Assembly: GCF_000264905.1 (NCBI RefSeq)
Contig: NW_006763136.1
Location: forward strand, 1,765,550-1,829,549
DNA: 64,000 bases
From: Stereum hirsutum FP-91666 SS1
Lineage: Eukaryota; Basidiomycota; Agaricomycetes; Russulales; Stereaceae
Direction: 5' to 3'
The translations under genes were made by a program, and so were the position numbers. Positions 34,628-47,900 of the stretch are shown here, in pieces. The notes under the pieces were generated by a model. The model was not told where the DNA came from. It was given only the letters and a program-made list of their open reading frames with translations, and ran no database searches. How positions within the stretch are numbered: the stretch's first letter is position 1; every line of letters begins with the position of its first letter.

Positions 34628-36511
34628 ATGAAGGGCGACCTGTTTGAGTCGACGTCCTGTCAAGTGGTTCGTCTCTTACGATTTCACCTTGACCTAATAT
34701 CCTTATTGACGCGTCACCTAGGTTCACGATGTCTTCGCGGACGTTCTTTCCGCAGGTCTCATCGTGGGCCTCATCATCTCCTATGCTCCTCAGGTTGGCC
34801 CCGGCGGACAGTTGCAATGGACAATTACCACTTACTCACCGCTTATTATCTTCGCTTCTATCGGTAGCACCTACGGATAATCAACAAAGGCTCCTCAGAA
34901 GGTTTCAGTCCATGGTTCCTTCTCCTGGGGAGCACGTCGTCTGCCTCCGGCATGCTGAACATGTACGTCCGACTCCGACGTATTACTCAATTCACGTATC
35001 CTGACTTGCTGTTTGCGTTCTTGTGGGGCGAAGTGTCGTCAAGCAATGGGGCGTGATTAGTTGCTGTCGCGTCTGGGTGAGTGCTCTCCTCCTGAGGAGT
35101 CTGAGAACCCGAACGAGGGTCGCGGGATACGCATGTCATACTGGGAATGCTAGAGTGCGAAGCCATGCGGTGATCTTTATCAGTGGTGTATTTTTAGAAA
35201 CAGCTTAGAACATGCAGGTACCACCCGAAGTTCTCATGTATTTCCGTGGCGGTTCACTTTTTCTTGCCTCCGGTTTTCGCAACCTCCTTGACTGATAGCA
35301 TACCATAGAGCTTTGGGACTTGCCTAGAAGCTGCTGCTGGTGTCATACAGGTCGCCCTGCTATGGCTCCTCTTCGACATCATGTGAGTTCATGCCTCTCT
35401 GATTATCCAGCACTTTTCCTAGCATTTGTCTCACCTACAATATCATCATAGCCTCGTGCTTTACATGATATACTACCCACCTCACCTCAAATACCTCACT
35501 GTCACTATCGACTCGCATGATTCACGATCGATCCGACCGGATTCACCGCAACGCCTGAGGACAAACGTGAAGACAGATGAATGGCGGACTTCTGTCATCT
35601 TAGCATGGGTTGTTCTCATTCACCTGTGAGTCCTGACAACTGCCATACATGACATTTGTTAGTATTAAACTAACACTCCAAATTTCAACCCTATTCCTTC
35701 GCGCAACAGAATCCTCATCACCTTCGTAACTTTCCTTCTCCTCTCATTCACCCAAACCGAAGCCCACTCCACACAACTCGATATATGGGCTACCTTCCTA
35801 GGCCTATTTTCCGGCGGTGTTGCCGTTTTACAATACTATCCCCAACTGCTTAGGACGTACAGGACGAAGCTAGTGGGCGCGCTTAGTATACCGATGATGG
35901 TAATCCAGACACCGGGTGGACTGGTCATGGTGCTTTCTATTGCCCTCCGGTACGTTCGATACTCTGTTGTGAGTTGAAACAGTGAAAATGCTGACGGATG
36001 TACTTTTCAATGCTCGGACAGGCCTGGAACGAACTGGACGAGTGCGTCTTGCCCATCTCTTTTTATACACCTATTCTTGTTCTGATGAGACGACAACTTC
36101 TCAGGTTGGATAATGTACCTTGTCGCCGCCATCATGCAAGGCATCCTTCTTGTCCTCTGTCTTGCTTGGAAACGCCGCCAACATCGTCTCGGCATCGACG
36201 ACTTCGGCGTTCCAATCCCTTCCATCCACAGCCACGACAACGGGCCTGGAGGCTCTGAGGTTCCTGTGAGAGTCGGAATGAGGAGAGGTAGTGGGGTCGA
36301 AGATGGGGAGACCGTGGGAGATGCAGTCGAGGAGGCAGTCGAGGGAAGTATTGTAGATGAGGAAGGGGCTATGTTCGGCCGCCAGGAAGGAAATGGAAGC
36401 GAGAGGACTGATGTGTCTAGTGGCCAGGATGAGAGGACGGCGTTGTTGGGGAAGAAAGATGAAGGGGAGAGGAAGGGATTGTGGGGTAGGTTAACTGGCT
36501 GGGCGAAGTGA
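34628..36511 (+). CDS. PQ-loop repeat membrane protein
   Basis: Nine exons, 386 residues: 34628..34663, 34722..34793, 34868..34962, 35034..35076, 35309..35382, 35452..35625, 35710..35949, 36022..36041 and 36105..36511. Two PQ-loops are visible, one in YAPQHLRI near the start and one in LQYYPQLLRTYRT after mid-protein. Each is followed by membrane segments, giving the seven-helix PQ-loop plan. These proteins include lysosomal/vacuolar cationic amino acid and cystine carriers, so a vacuolar or endomembrane transport role is likely, but the substrate is open. The C-terminal 100 residues are a charged cytosolic tail. Intron 4 (35077..35308) is 232 nt, about four times the local norm. The splice GTCTGG to AGCTTTGG restores the frame, but a missed small exon is possible there. 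Confidence 0.83.
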
Positions 36512-37463
36512 TTGATAGAGGTCTACCGTGCAGGAAGTCATGAATTTCCTTGACTAGTGGATCGCGGATGGACTGGTACATATCGTGGACGGATACATGG
36601 GAGTTATGTTATAGCCTAGGAAGATGAACACACTAATATTTGCTCTTCCTGGCTTACAACCAGCCATTCAACAGTGCGGAACGTGCGGGTCGCAATAATT
36701 CAGTCAGTCGACTGTTTCCGACGATATCGCTTTCCGTGCGATCGACTTTTAGATCGACGGAACGCGATCACGTGGGCCTCTTTCAACAAGCACTCAGTTC
36801 GAGTTGCCCGCCACAAGCTTCTCTTCGACTTCGTCTGCGACATTGTCTTCCTCTCGCTGCCCTCACATTCTCTTTTTTCTGTCTATTATCGCTGCACTCT
36901 CTTTGATCTGCAATTCCTCCCACTATGGGCATTCCCTTGTCTAGGACTCTGGCGCCACCTTCACATCCTAACTCCTCAGTCTTCTCAGGCCGGGGATGTC
37001 TTGATCTGGTCTTCTCTACGACTGGCCTGGTTCTTGTGTTCTATCTGTCTGCTGAATGCTCTAGAATCATGGAACTTTCTCCCAGGGTGCGCTATCCTTT
37101 CTCGAGGCATTGAGTGCACGAACCAGTAGCTGATGTTCGACATTGCACCACCAGGTTCTCTTGCACGGTGTACATCGCGCTGTGGCTTTGTACTCTGATG
37201 TCACTGGTCTGGGTATCGACTCGTACTCGATAATTATACCTCGGCTGGTGCTGGAACGACTCTCATTGCTTGCAGTGGCCTCTCTACCCCTTATAGCCGT
37301 CTTCTGTGCCTCGCGTGCTCTTTCGTGTCCCCCTGTCGCTTGTTTGGCTCGCTCGTTACGCTCGAGAGCCGACTCAGGCGTAGTCAAACAAATAAAACTA
37401 GGATTGAAGTTAAACGAGGTATGTTCACTGTTCTCACTCTTTTCTGCCTTCGAGCGTGGCCTG
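36512..37463. other. Spacer upstream of the coiled-coil gene
   Basis: Same-strand interval of about 950 bases. The coding-frame extension of the coiled-coil gene runs upstream to 37143 without an ATG, and overlapping frames lack domains. A CACGTG site occurs near 36770. It may contain untranslated leader exons. No gene was recognised. Confidence 0.45.
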
Positions 37464-39199
37464 ATGACATATTACCACTACAATCCTCATTATGGCGTCC
37501 ATGCACAGGACACGAACTCTATCCACCCGCTCGAGGCCACCTTTGACGAGCTCCTCAGTACATCCTACGAAGTCTACCTCCTCCAAGAATCCCTCTCTAA
37601 TGCACTCGACACCTCTCAATCTCATCAGTCGCATTCAAAGCGCCTCGAGTCTCTTCTCGCTCAGGAACAACACAAGTCCGCGCTCGCAACGAGGGAGCTG
37701 AAACAATACCTCCGTCGTCACTCCTTCTTATATACCGATTCAAATGACAACGGCTCAGGCAATCTCGCGCGTGGAGGGAAGATGATGATGACCCGGGGAC
37801 AGATCTTGGGCCTGGGGATATATGCCCTTGGGTTAACATATAAGCTTGCGCGCATGCTGGGCCGGAAGCTAGCGGACAAGACTTTGGCTGTGATCCACCT
37901 GCGAGAAGATCTCGCCGCACTGAAGTCGAAACATCAGAACCTCCTCTTCGCTAATACCATCCTCAAATCCCAGGTCATGTCGCTCACCGCCCAGGCATCG
38001 GCTGCTGCAGCGACTCAAACCACACTTTCCCGTAAACTCATGGCCTTGCACATCCAACATTCGGCGTCGCTTCAGGCTCGTCAGAAAGCCGCGCAGGGCA
38101 TGATCGAGATGAGAAACAAGATGGAGACGGAACGGAGGATAGAATCGGAAAGGATGACCGGGATCCTTAACGGCTTACGGAAGTACGCGACATCGGCAGG
38201 GGAACAATTAAAAGATAATGCGAAGAAAGCTGAGGAGATGCAGAAGGATTTGAACGAGGAAGTGAAAAAAAGACAATCGATGGAGGGTGCCTTGAGGCTC
38301 GCGTCTGGCAATAATGCGGTCTTAGGTGGGGAGTTGACGCATGTAAGGGGACAGGTGAAAGAGTTGGAGGAACAGTTGAGGAGGCAGACGGCGGATTTGG
38401 CGGAAATGAGGGCGGCGAGGGAGACATTGCGTGTGGCGCACGAGGAGTCTACGCATCGACTCAGCAAGACCATAGACGATCTTCAAGGCTCGCGTGCAAC
38501 ACTTACAGACCTCACCGCTAAAAATGTGTCCCTCGCTTCTTCGCACGCCTCTGTCGGCTCTCTGCTCCAGGATACTTTATCCAACCTGGCTAGTCTTCAA
38601 ACGGAGAACTCTGAAACCATCCGCGCCACGGGTATCTCTTTGGCGTTGTTCGCGAGGCATGTCGACCAGGAAAGAAGGCGGGTCGAAGAGGAGAAAGTGA
38701 GAGACATGGAGCCCGTGAGGGAATTCATGAGGGACATCCGGATGAGGGTAGCCAGGGCCGACAGGTATATTCTCAACCAGCTTGAACCAACGTGTGAGAC
38801 ACCAGAAAGGGCAGGCAATGTCGGTAACGATAGTGGGAAGGGAATGGGTAGGGGATTCTTGCCTACACCACCGTCTTCGGATGTGCAACCTTCGAGGTTG
38901 TCCAGAGGAAAAGACGATGAGAGGGATTCAGATCCTTTCAGTATTCCTCAAACTGCCGTACGTTTTATTCACTCTGTATTTCTCAGTGTATTGATCGGTT
39001 GTCCTCTTTAGCCACGCCCTCGCCACAACGGCGTTGCTTCTCCCGAACTCTTACAAGCTGCTGCTTCGTGAGTGATACGGAGTCTCTAGTACCACCTTCA
39101 ACTGTTCTAATTGTGCTTCCCAGGTATACCATGCTCGCTCAGCTGATGGGAGAAACTCCAGAGACACCTCGATCTCTCTTCCATTCGACCACTGCTTGA
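37464..39199 (+). CDS. Long coiled-coil protein of unknown function
   Basis: Three exons: 37464..38957, 39012..39067 and 39124..39199; 541 residues. After a Tyr/His-rich start (MTYYHYNPHYGVHAQ), helical sequence begins. A moderately hydrophobic stretch (QILGLGIYALGLTYKLARML, about residues 115-135) may be membrane-associated or a helix core. From about 140 to 430 the sequence is rich in Leu, Glu, Lys, Arg and Gln with heptad spacing, a strong coiled coil. The C-terminus carries Ser/Pro motifs (LPTPPSSD) and is probably disordered. The two small 3' exons were placed by splice signals and open frame. It may be a structural, tethering or cytoskeletal protein. I do not recognise a specific family. 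Confidence 0.78.
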
Positions 39200-39528
39200 G
39201 TCTAAGCACCACACATACCCGCTTCCGACCGTACGTATCATATTTGTCTCAGCCATTAGATCGCCGAAACATGCTATCTCAACCGAGTTATATCCATCCT
39301 TTGTACACATATACATATTATAATACCCTCTAGATTTGTATCTTTAGTTTCCAATCTTCGTGGATGTATTTTATCAATATCCCTTTTTCCGTTTCCCTCT
39401 TCTCGGAACAGTCGTTGGTCAAGACTGACTAGAGCTGCGTTAAATACGCCAAGAATGCCGCCTAGATTCATGGCAGAAAGAGTACAACAACAGCACGAAC
39501 CAGAAAACGGGAACAACGAAAAGGCTAA

Positions 39529-42376
39529 CTAATCGTCTCCTTTTGAACTTGCCACACTCTCCTGGTCCTGATCCATAGGCTCATCGTCCCCAGCCTTCGA
39601 CGACTTCTCGTCGTCCTCGTCGCTCTCCTCTTCACTCTCGTCGTCTTTGGCATTGGCAGCCGATGCGGTGAAACCAGAGAGAAGCCCGCCTCCACCGCTT
39701 GCCTTCCATGCGTGTGCCATTTGGAGGAACTTGAAGGACGTAGGGTTGGACTCGCGTTCGTCGTCGGCGAAGATATAGTCGTAGTCTGATATTCAAGAGA
39801 AGCGTAAGTATCTGAATACAAGGCAATAGTGACCAGGGAAGTGGACGACATACCTTCGACGAGTTGGCCGGTCTCTTCGTCAACGTAACGGCGCTTGCCT
39901 TGTACAGGCATCATGCCTTGCACACGTTCGACATCCTCTTCTGTGCCACGTTGTTCCTCGAAGTTCTTCCAGACTTGAAGGAGAGCGACACGCTGTATGC
40001 AGGACACGACGAATTAGCGGGGAATGGGGAATACGCAGAGAAGGAAGCCTCCGTACCTCGTTCTTGAGCCCCTTGTTCTTCAAGCTCTTGTATCCCCTCT
40101 GGAAAACCTCCCTTGCCTTCTCCAAGCTCCCCTCCACCATCTTAACCTCCTTCTCCTCTTCATCATCTCCCTCCTCCTCTTCCTCCTCGTCCCTCTCATC
40201 CCTCGGCACCTGCATCGCCTGTGCCTCAAACAGCGCGAACGCCACCCAGACCTTCCAGTGGCCACTAACATCAACCAACCTCTCGTACAACGACCTCGCC
40301 TTCTCTCGCTCGCCTTCCTCGACCTCAAAGTCAATGTAGGCTTTCCAGAGGAGCTCCGGCATGGAGAGCGGTGATTGAGTGACGCCGAGTTCGAAGATGG
40401 CACGAGCACGAGAGTAGTCTGCAAGTTGTGTTTCGAGTTCGGCATATTTGATCCATGCGGCTGAGTTTGTGGGGTCAAACTGGACAATGTGGACAATGTC
40501 AGCGAGAAGAAATAATTGGCAAATAGGGATATCTACATACCTCGAGGTACTTCTCATACAGCTTTCGTGCACGGTCAAACTCTCGGAGCTGTAGTGCCAC
40601 GAATCAGTATCGGGAACACATGTAAGCTGAGGGGAAACGTACATCGAATTCAAGCTGGATGTAACCCTTGAAGAGGGCCTCCTTAGGACACATACCGATA
40701 GCGGTACCGAGGATTTTGCGTGCAGTGTCAAGAGCGAGTCTGCGAACTTCGAATTTGGCGAACATAATCCACAATTTAGCGAAAGTGAATACTCGATGTG
40801 GCACTAGTTGTACAGCGGTTTGATAGATTTGGCGAGCTCGAGCATAGTCCTACATGGTTTCTGATCAGCGTGATCTAGTAAGATACTGTAAAAGATACTC
40901 ACCTTGGTCTCTATTTCCTCAAAAAGAGCATAGTTGAGCCATAGGAAGATGTATCGTCGCCAATGTCGTTTTTGGTCGCCTGGAGGGACCTGAGCGACTG
41001 CACGCTCGTAGACCTCCCGTACTCGCCCCACAGACTGTTCCTCTTCTTCTTCCGTGGCACCTTCCTCCTTCAAGTCCCGATACGCACCCTCCTCGAGTCG
41101 TGCATAATCGAACCACACATCATAATTCCTCCCATCATGCGACAGCTCCTCCTCGTACTGTATCCTCCGCTTCCCAAGCACAGTAGTTTCGAGCGTCGTC
41201 CGTGTTCCATGTTGCTTCTCAAACCTCGTATACAGGGAGTAAAGATTCGCGGATTTTGATCGTGGCAGACGCGAGAGTGCGAACTGGACGGAGTGTCATA
41301 GTCAGGCCCGAACCGCAAGATAGAGTGACGCACAGATAGCTTGCCTTGTAGATGACCCTAGCACGTTCATACTCCTTCAACCGTGTCTCCATCTTCGCAA
41401 AAGCGCTAAACACCGCCTGTGCCTTGTCCACCTGCTCCTCGTCATCTCCGAAGAACTCCAATGCCGTCTGAAATACCTCTCTTGCCTTGTCGACCTTCCC
41501 TCTCTCCTCCTCAAATTTACCCCACTTCACCCATACCCTCGGCTCCGGCCTGACCGCAACCCACCGCTCGTAAACTGCACTCGCACGATCAAACTCCTCG
41601 TACCGCAGCTCCATCTTGATGTACGCCTGCCACGCCTTGTCATCCGGCTCCCATGCCATCCACCGTTCGAACACCTGTCGCGCACCAGCGACATTCTGGA
41701 GGAGCTCCTCGAGGTAAACGTACTTATACCAGAGTTGGTCGATACGGGGTAAAAGAGTGACGGCGCGATCGAAGAGGTTGCGAGCGTGTTGAACGTTACG
41801 GGCCTTGAGTTCGGAGTCTGTGTAATTGAGCCATAGTTGTATGCTTCGGGGGTCGACATCGAGTGCACGCTCGAAGACGGAACGAGCTCGTGCGAATTCA
41901 TTTTGGGAAGCCTGATATTCGCGTCAGGATCGAGGTGGTTGAATCTCTGAGCACAAGGACACGTACCTCCCAGTTCGCATACTGTAGCCACTCCTTTCTG
42001 AGATTGACGCGTCAACATAGCCGATGGTTGGACAGCAGTTTGTTGCGAGACTCACATGCTTCCTCGTGTCCGCCGAATGCGCTCCTCGAACTCCTTTCTC
42101 TTCCTTCCACGATACTCATGGAGTTCCTCGAAATCCTCAACTCGTTGCTTCGGTGCGCGGAACTGGGTCTCCTGTCGTTCTTGAGCCTCACGAAGAAGTT
42201 GCTCGGCGGTGATCTAAGGCCCGACGGTCAGCGAAGGTTCGAGTGATACTGTGGCAAGCTGGACGCACTTGGATGGCAGCGGGTGCCCGGTTTTTGATCC
42301 TACAAGGTCACATTAAGATGGGATAAATCATTTTAACGAGACGAGACACGCACCTTGGAGCCCTTCCGTCCTGCAT
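39529..42376 (-). CDS. CLF1: Pre-mRNA splicing factor CLF1 (crooked-neck/Syf3), HAT-repeat protein
   Basis: Eleven exons, 754 residues: 42376..42354, 42299..42269, 42213..42056, 41997..41967, 41911..41345, 41283..40903, 40849..40643, 40588..40541, 40479..40057, 39992..39854 and 39785..39529. The start ([24 protein letters not shown]) and tandem HAT repeats (for example [26 protein letters not shown], shown in two parts: [13 protein letters not shown] then [13 protein letters not shown]) identify CLF1/CRNKL1. It is a scaffold of the Prp19-associated NineTeen complex that joins the spliceosome during activation. The C-terminus is acidic, with an extra Asp/Glu insertion near residue 580. The intron after YERARVIYK uses a GC donor (AAG/GCAAGC). 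The spliced result, [10 protein letters not shown], continues the repeat. Confidence 0.96.
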
Positions 42377-42763
42377 TGTGAATGTAAGTGAGGGTGAGGT
42401 CGACGGTGAGCGCAAGCGCTGTAAGGAAGTCAACGCGACGAAATCGTAGTCACTCTTTGCATCTTCGCTTTCGGAGTTTGAACATTACTCTTGACCCTCT
42501 TCCTTCGCCACTTGGCCTATTAGCTATCGTCTGTCAATTCTCGGATTCCTAAAACTCGATCATCTTGTGCATCTATGCTCTACTAGGTTTGGGTTTCTCT
42601 CAAAAAAAGCTTTAAGAGGTTGTCCACTCCAATCTGCGTGCTTGACGTACTGTTCTCACCTTGGCATCTGCGCAAAACACTCAAACTGGCCGTCGCATAT
42701 AGATTCTGTCGACATCCTGTACATTGCCTATCAAAATCACTGTCTAGAAGACCTGCTCACGAT
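42377..42763. promoter_or_regulatory. Bidirectional promoter region, CLF1 / QTRT2
   Basis: Only 387 bases separate the divergent start codons, so the two genes must share a promoter region. No TATA box was recognised on either side, in keeping with housekeeping genes. Confidence 0.6.
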
Positions 42764-44679
42764 ATGTCACACCAAAAACACCATAGCGTCATGAACTTCG
42801 ACCTGCATCTGTGCCCGGAGATCCCCTCACCCAACGCCACATCTTCCTCATCGCCATCTGGCTGGGGTCCCCGTGTAGGCAGAGTCTCTATACGACGACA
42901 AGATGGCACCTCGCTCGAGATTAAAACACCTGGTCTCATCACTTCTACGTCACGCGGTATCGTTCCGCATCTCGCGAGGGACACAACTAGGGCCACAAAG
43001 GCCATTGCATGGGTACATATTCCATTCGAATCTTTGTGAGTGATATGAAGTTTGGTCAGAGACTATCCTATTGTGCTCTCGACTTTGGATCGCTTACGCC
43101 TATTTAACAAGCTTGGATCGTATCCCGCCAGTACCTACATTGCAACAGGGCCCACATCCTCTCCACAAATACTTAGGTTTCCTACCATCTCAACATATCA
43201 TCTCTACTTCCCTTCGGGACCCTTTTGACGGACGCGAGATGCCTGCAAATGGTCACGAATTCGTCAATGCTTACTGTCTGCGCGGCGTTCGCAAAGTAAG
43301 CGTACTTTTTGTCGTCACCGGCTTCTCTTGTCGAGTGTTGATCATCAGAACTACAGGTAACAGCCCCAGAGTGGCGATCATATGTTCAGGCTTGCGAACC
43401 AGACATCGTGGTCGCCCTCTCTGATATTCCATTCACACCTGGACCACATTCTCAAAAACGAATGACAAAGTCGATTGAGCGGTCCTCTGCATGGCTCGTC
43501 GAAATCCTCCGGCCTATACCTGCAAATGAAGACCCTCCATCGGAAACGAAGAGCGATTCGTCTGTTTCGCCACACCTTAATGTATTCGTTCACATGGCTG
43601 GTGGCGTCGAGCCTGCCGCCCGAAATACATTCGCCCGTTCTCTCCTCGAGCCTTTATACGAGAAAGAAGCCGAAGCAGTCAAACCGTTGAAATGTCTCGA
43701 CGAAGGCGTCGCGGGCTACACATTTGACCTCGTACCTCTTCACCGATCTTTATCGACACCTTCAACCACTGTCATCCCTTCGACCACCTCGCCCGCTAAG
43801 GTCAAGAAGGCAATGGCCGTCCTCACGCCACACACCAATCCTTCTCTTTCCCTACCTGTGACAACCGAGAAACTCATTCCACTCATGCAAACTTCGCTGC
43901 AGCCGTTGCCACGGAATAAACCTCGCGTCGCGAATTCGATAAGTGGACCGCACGAAATTTTGCAATTAATCAAGGGCGTCGGTATCGATCTCTTTGATGG
44001 ACATTGGGCTCAGAGGGCTGCAGATTGGGGCATCGCGCTGGACTTTGTTTTCCCCCCGCCGTCAGCAAACACAGACGAGGCCACTGAGGGCACAAGGGCA
44101 CAGCAGGGATTGGGCCACAATCTATACGACTCACGTTATGCATACGACTTCACCGCGTTCGCAGACTCGTTCCGTCCGGCTTCTTCAAACTCCACATCGT
44201 TATCTACCGATGATGACCGGCTCGTCTGTCCTTGCATCGCTTGTTCCCCGTCGACACCCACCACGTCTATCCAACATAGCAAATTGGACTTGACATCTCC
44301 ACCTCCGAATCCGAATCCTGTTTCTCCTCCGTTTACGCGCGCATACGTCCACCATTTATTGCACACACACGAGATGTCCGCGCACGCGCTTTTGGCGTCG
44401 CATAACCTATCCATTCTGGACGCTTTCTTCGCTTCCATTCGTACGTTTTTGTCGCAGAATGTCGGGGTGCCAGATTCAGTATCAGGAGCCGTGTCGGTTT
44501 CAGATAGGTTTTCCAGGGAAGTAGAGAGGTTTTCGGAGGTCTATGATAGTAGCATGACGGTGTTTGAGGAGGCTAGGAGGTCGTGGGCGGAGGTTGAGAT
44601 GGCGCGGGGTAAGGGAAGAATGGCGAGAGAGAGGGAGAAACAGGTAGATGATACCTTGGGGACCGCGGTAGAGTTGTAA
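42764..44679 (+). CDS. QTRT2: Queuine tRNA-ribosyltransferase accessory subunit 2
   Basis: Three exons: 42764..43035, 43112..43295 and 43357..44679; 592 residues. A downstream in-frame ATG at 42791 would give 583. The start resembles QTRT2 proteins (GRVSIRRQDG, IKTPGLITSTSRGIVPHL). The zinc site is visible as CPCIAC followed by RAYVHHLLHTHE, matching the C-x-C-xx-C...H ligands of TGT-type enzymes. In eukaryotes QTRT2 pairs with catalytic QTRT1 and exchanges guanine for queuine at position 34 of GUN tRNAs, in the cytosol and at the mitochondrial surface. Ser/Thr/Pro-rich insertions (about residues 185-245 and before the zinc site) make it larger than the human subunit (415). The catalytic partner is not in this window. 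Confidence 0.9.
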
Positions 44680-44947
44680 CGCGTAGAAAACCCGGTGAGG
44701 AAAACAGTTCGAACAGTTCGAGCGCGTCGCAGCACTTGCGATCTACAGACTCGGGCATTCTGTGAAGGGAAGCAGTGTAACATTCTTATCAAATTATCCA
44801 GCGACGATACATGTCGCGTAAGTACAATGAATTATTGTGAGAGAAAACAGAGCAGAAACCGGCGTTGGGTATAAGTGGCCAATCGTAATTGAGACTCGTT
44901 CCGTAAGATATTTAGAGGACGAAACCGGGGTGAACCCGATCGAGCCC

Positions 44948-47900
44948 TCATTGCAACAACCCGACCTTCCTCCAGTAAGCGATCCACCTCTCCACATCCC
45001 CGCCATTCATCTGCTTTGCCTCTCTTAAGCTTCTCGACACCTTCACAGCCTTGGCCGTCCCAACATCGAACGGGCTCTCTTCCGGCAGATCCTTCTCGTA
45101 GAAATCGAGCAGCTTTAGCGCAGGGTTGTGCTTTGGTGCGTCTGAGTCGTTCAGGGCGCTTCGTGCAGCGTCTTGGAGGCGAGAGAGCCATTCGTTGTAG
45201 GGGATGATGGGAACGTTAAGAACCTTGGAAGCAGTTTCGGAGATGACGGTCCAGGGGACGGGGTAAGGGTGGACGAGATGGAGGACAGGTTCGGAGGAGC
45301 CGAGCATGTCGAGTATGGTGGACGCTGCGGTGTCAACGGCGATGAACGAGACGCTCTATTGAAGGCCACGGAGGTGATCAATTGGTGGTCGAAATACAAG
45401 TGGATGAGTTTGAGAGATATAAACATACCTCGACACGCTGGGGGACAGCTCCAAGGACCTGAGAACCACGGAGCATCACAGGGACCCATTCCTGCTTGTT
45501 CCATCCTCCGGTCTTCAGATCGCCACATAGCTGCCCGACACGGACGACGTTGGTGCACAAGCCCCTCTGCTGACGCGCACGCAGAAGCAGAGTTTCGCTA
45601 ACCCATTTGCTCTCACTGTAGCCTGACATGGTAGCAATCTTGGTCTCGGTGATGGGCTCCTCGGGGATCGGGTATGTTGGATACCCTGAGAAAGCTCAAA
45701 ATGAGTGACTCGTAAAGTGGGAAAAGGACGAAAAAACGTACTCGAAATGACCGAGATGGAGCTGGTGAAGAGGATGGGAGGGGGCGAGGGACGAGGAGAC
45801 GCGAGCGATAGGTCGATCAAGTTGCGCATGCCTGCCACCAAGGGCTCAAAAGAGGACACGGCCACATTGAAGTCGACACGCCAAGCTACGATGCGATTTC
45901 AGAACGCGAGGCAGCGGTGGAGGACAACCAGAGACTTACCATTGTGAATGATGCTCGTCACGGAATCACGGATCTATCAAAATATTGATGTTATTAGACT
46001 GCGAAGCAACAACGGAAAGAAAGCGTGACGAAGACAAACCTCGTTGTACAAGGCGTCCCCAATCCCAAGGTCAGCCTTCGCAAAATCAGCCTCGACTAAG
46101 ACGACTCTTCCACTCCCCAACAAGCCCGTGTCCAAACCCCAACTCTCAAACGTCTTCCTCTGTCTCTCTCTGATGTCCTCATTCGCCGGTCTATTGGCCG
46201 CATACACCCTCTTCACGCTCGACCTCGCGAGCAGTTGTGCCAACAAATGCGCACCCAAACGGCCTGACGTCCCAGAGACAAAAACGACCTCTTCCAGACT
46301 CTCCGCACCGGCAGCGCCACGGGCCGTATGCACAGAAAAAGCGACGCTGTACTTCTTGACCATAGCCTCCATAGCCTTGGCATCGCGCTCGCTCTTGTCT
46401 CCACTGCCTTGGCCGTCAGAGGAGAACAGGGAGAGAATGAAGGAGGCGAGGGAAGAGATGGTGGGATTGGCATAGACGAAGTTGTTGGGGAGACGAATGC
46501 GTTCGGAGCCTGGAGCCTGGCGGATGGCATGATTGATAGCGTTGCGAATGTAAGTTGTCTGTAAGCTATCGCACCCTTGCTGGAAGAAGTCGGTGTCGTC
46601 TGAAAGGTTGATTTCCATGACTTTATGCACGACCTCCCTGATAAAGTCCTGTACAGAAGACTCGTCCCACTTCTGGGGCGCAGGAATATCGGCCTGAGAG
46701 AAGTCTCTGACAGCAGCATATAGAGCCTGGATTTCCGGGTTGTAATTGTTGATGATGGCGTGCCTTCGAGGTGTTCCCTTCGAGGTCAGCTCGAATGGTT
46801 TCGATGGCGATGAGACGATGATCATCTACAGCAAAACTTATGTTTAGCAATCGCATAACGTCAGTTGCCGATATACCAAGCTGACCTCTTTGAAAAGCCT
46901 CGAATGCGCCGGGGCAAATTCGTTCATCTTCTCGACGGACGGCCTGAGAAATGAGGATGTTAGAGTTGAGCTCGCATATACTTTTACGACCACCTCACTC
47001 CGACTCACCAGATTTTATCACGGAAGTCGATGAGCTTAGCCTCGTCGGTCGGGTCGAACGCGAACTCCTTCTTGGGATCCACTAAGACGCCGTTCTGGAT
47101 TTGCCCCCGCCCAAACATGATTGCGTGAGAGACATGAGGGTCCTGGACCAAAATCGCCTCTGCAGACAACAAATACGAATCCGTTAGAATTTGAATCCAA
47201 CTCGTCCTACATGGATTGATAGATATACATACCCAATGGCCCTGGATTAGTCTTCTCGCCAGTCGCCAACATGATCTGGTCATCAGCCCGGCCGTGAACC
47301 CGCCATTTGTTAGGGTACTTGGGATGCCTCTGCAGAAGGTCGAAAGTCCTGTACATCGGTCTTCCCTCCTTTGAGGTGGCATTGACGGCGCATGTTGCGT
47401 TGCGAGGCGTACTCTGCATTGGCATCAAAGGTTGAGAATCCGAGCGAGATATTACCAAAGAGCATGACGAAAACACATACCAACACACAAATCTCAAAGA
47501 TATCGTCCCTGTCCTCTTGAGGTATAAGCTCGTACTCTATATGTGGCGAAAACTCGAACCACTCCCAGGTATCGACAGTGGGTATGGAAGACGGGAAAAG
47601 TCGACAAATGCTGCAGCACTCCGTACTATAGGACGTGGAGGAAGGGAAAGGGGTCAATACATGTCACTAGGGGTGAGCAGGAGATGAACGCACAGGCCAT
47701 AGAAAGGGTACAGCTTGATGCCCATCCCTGCAATCTGGTCCCCGACAGACTTTGTTATGGGTGCGCCAGCAAAAGCCTTAATAGGATGACCAAGCTTAAT
47801 ATCGGTTCGCGTAGGAATTTAGAACAATGCTCACGATCGATTTGAGAGACTTCATGGAGGAAAGTTTAGTGAGATCCTTAGCCCAAGCCTGAAAGTTCGC

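Noticed and set aside
42792..44679. QTRT2 gene considered as catalytic TGT (QTRT1)
   Set aside because: The sequence start and overall layout fit the accessory subunit better, and the typical catalytic Asp segments of QTRT1 were not seen.
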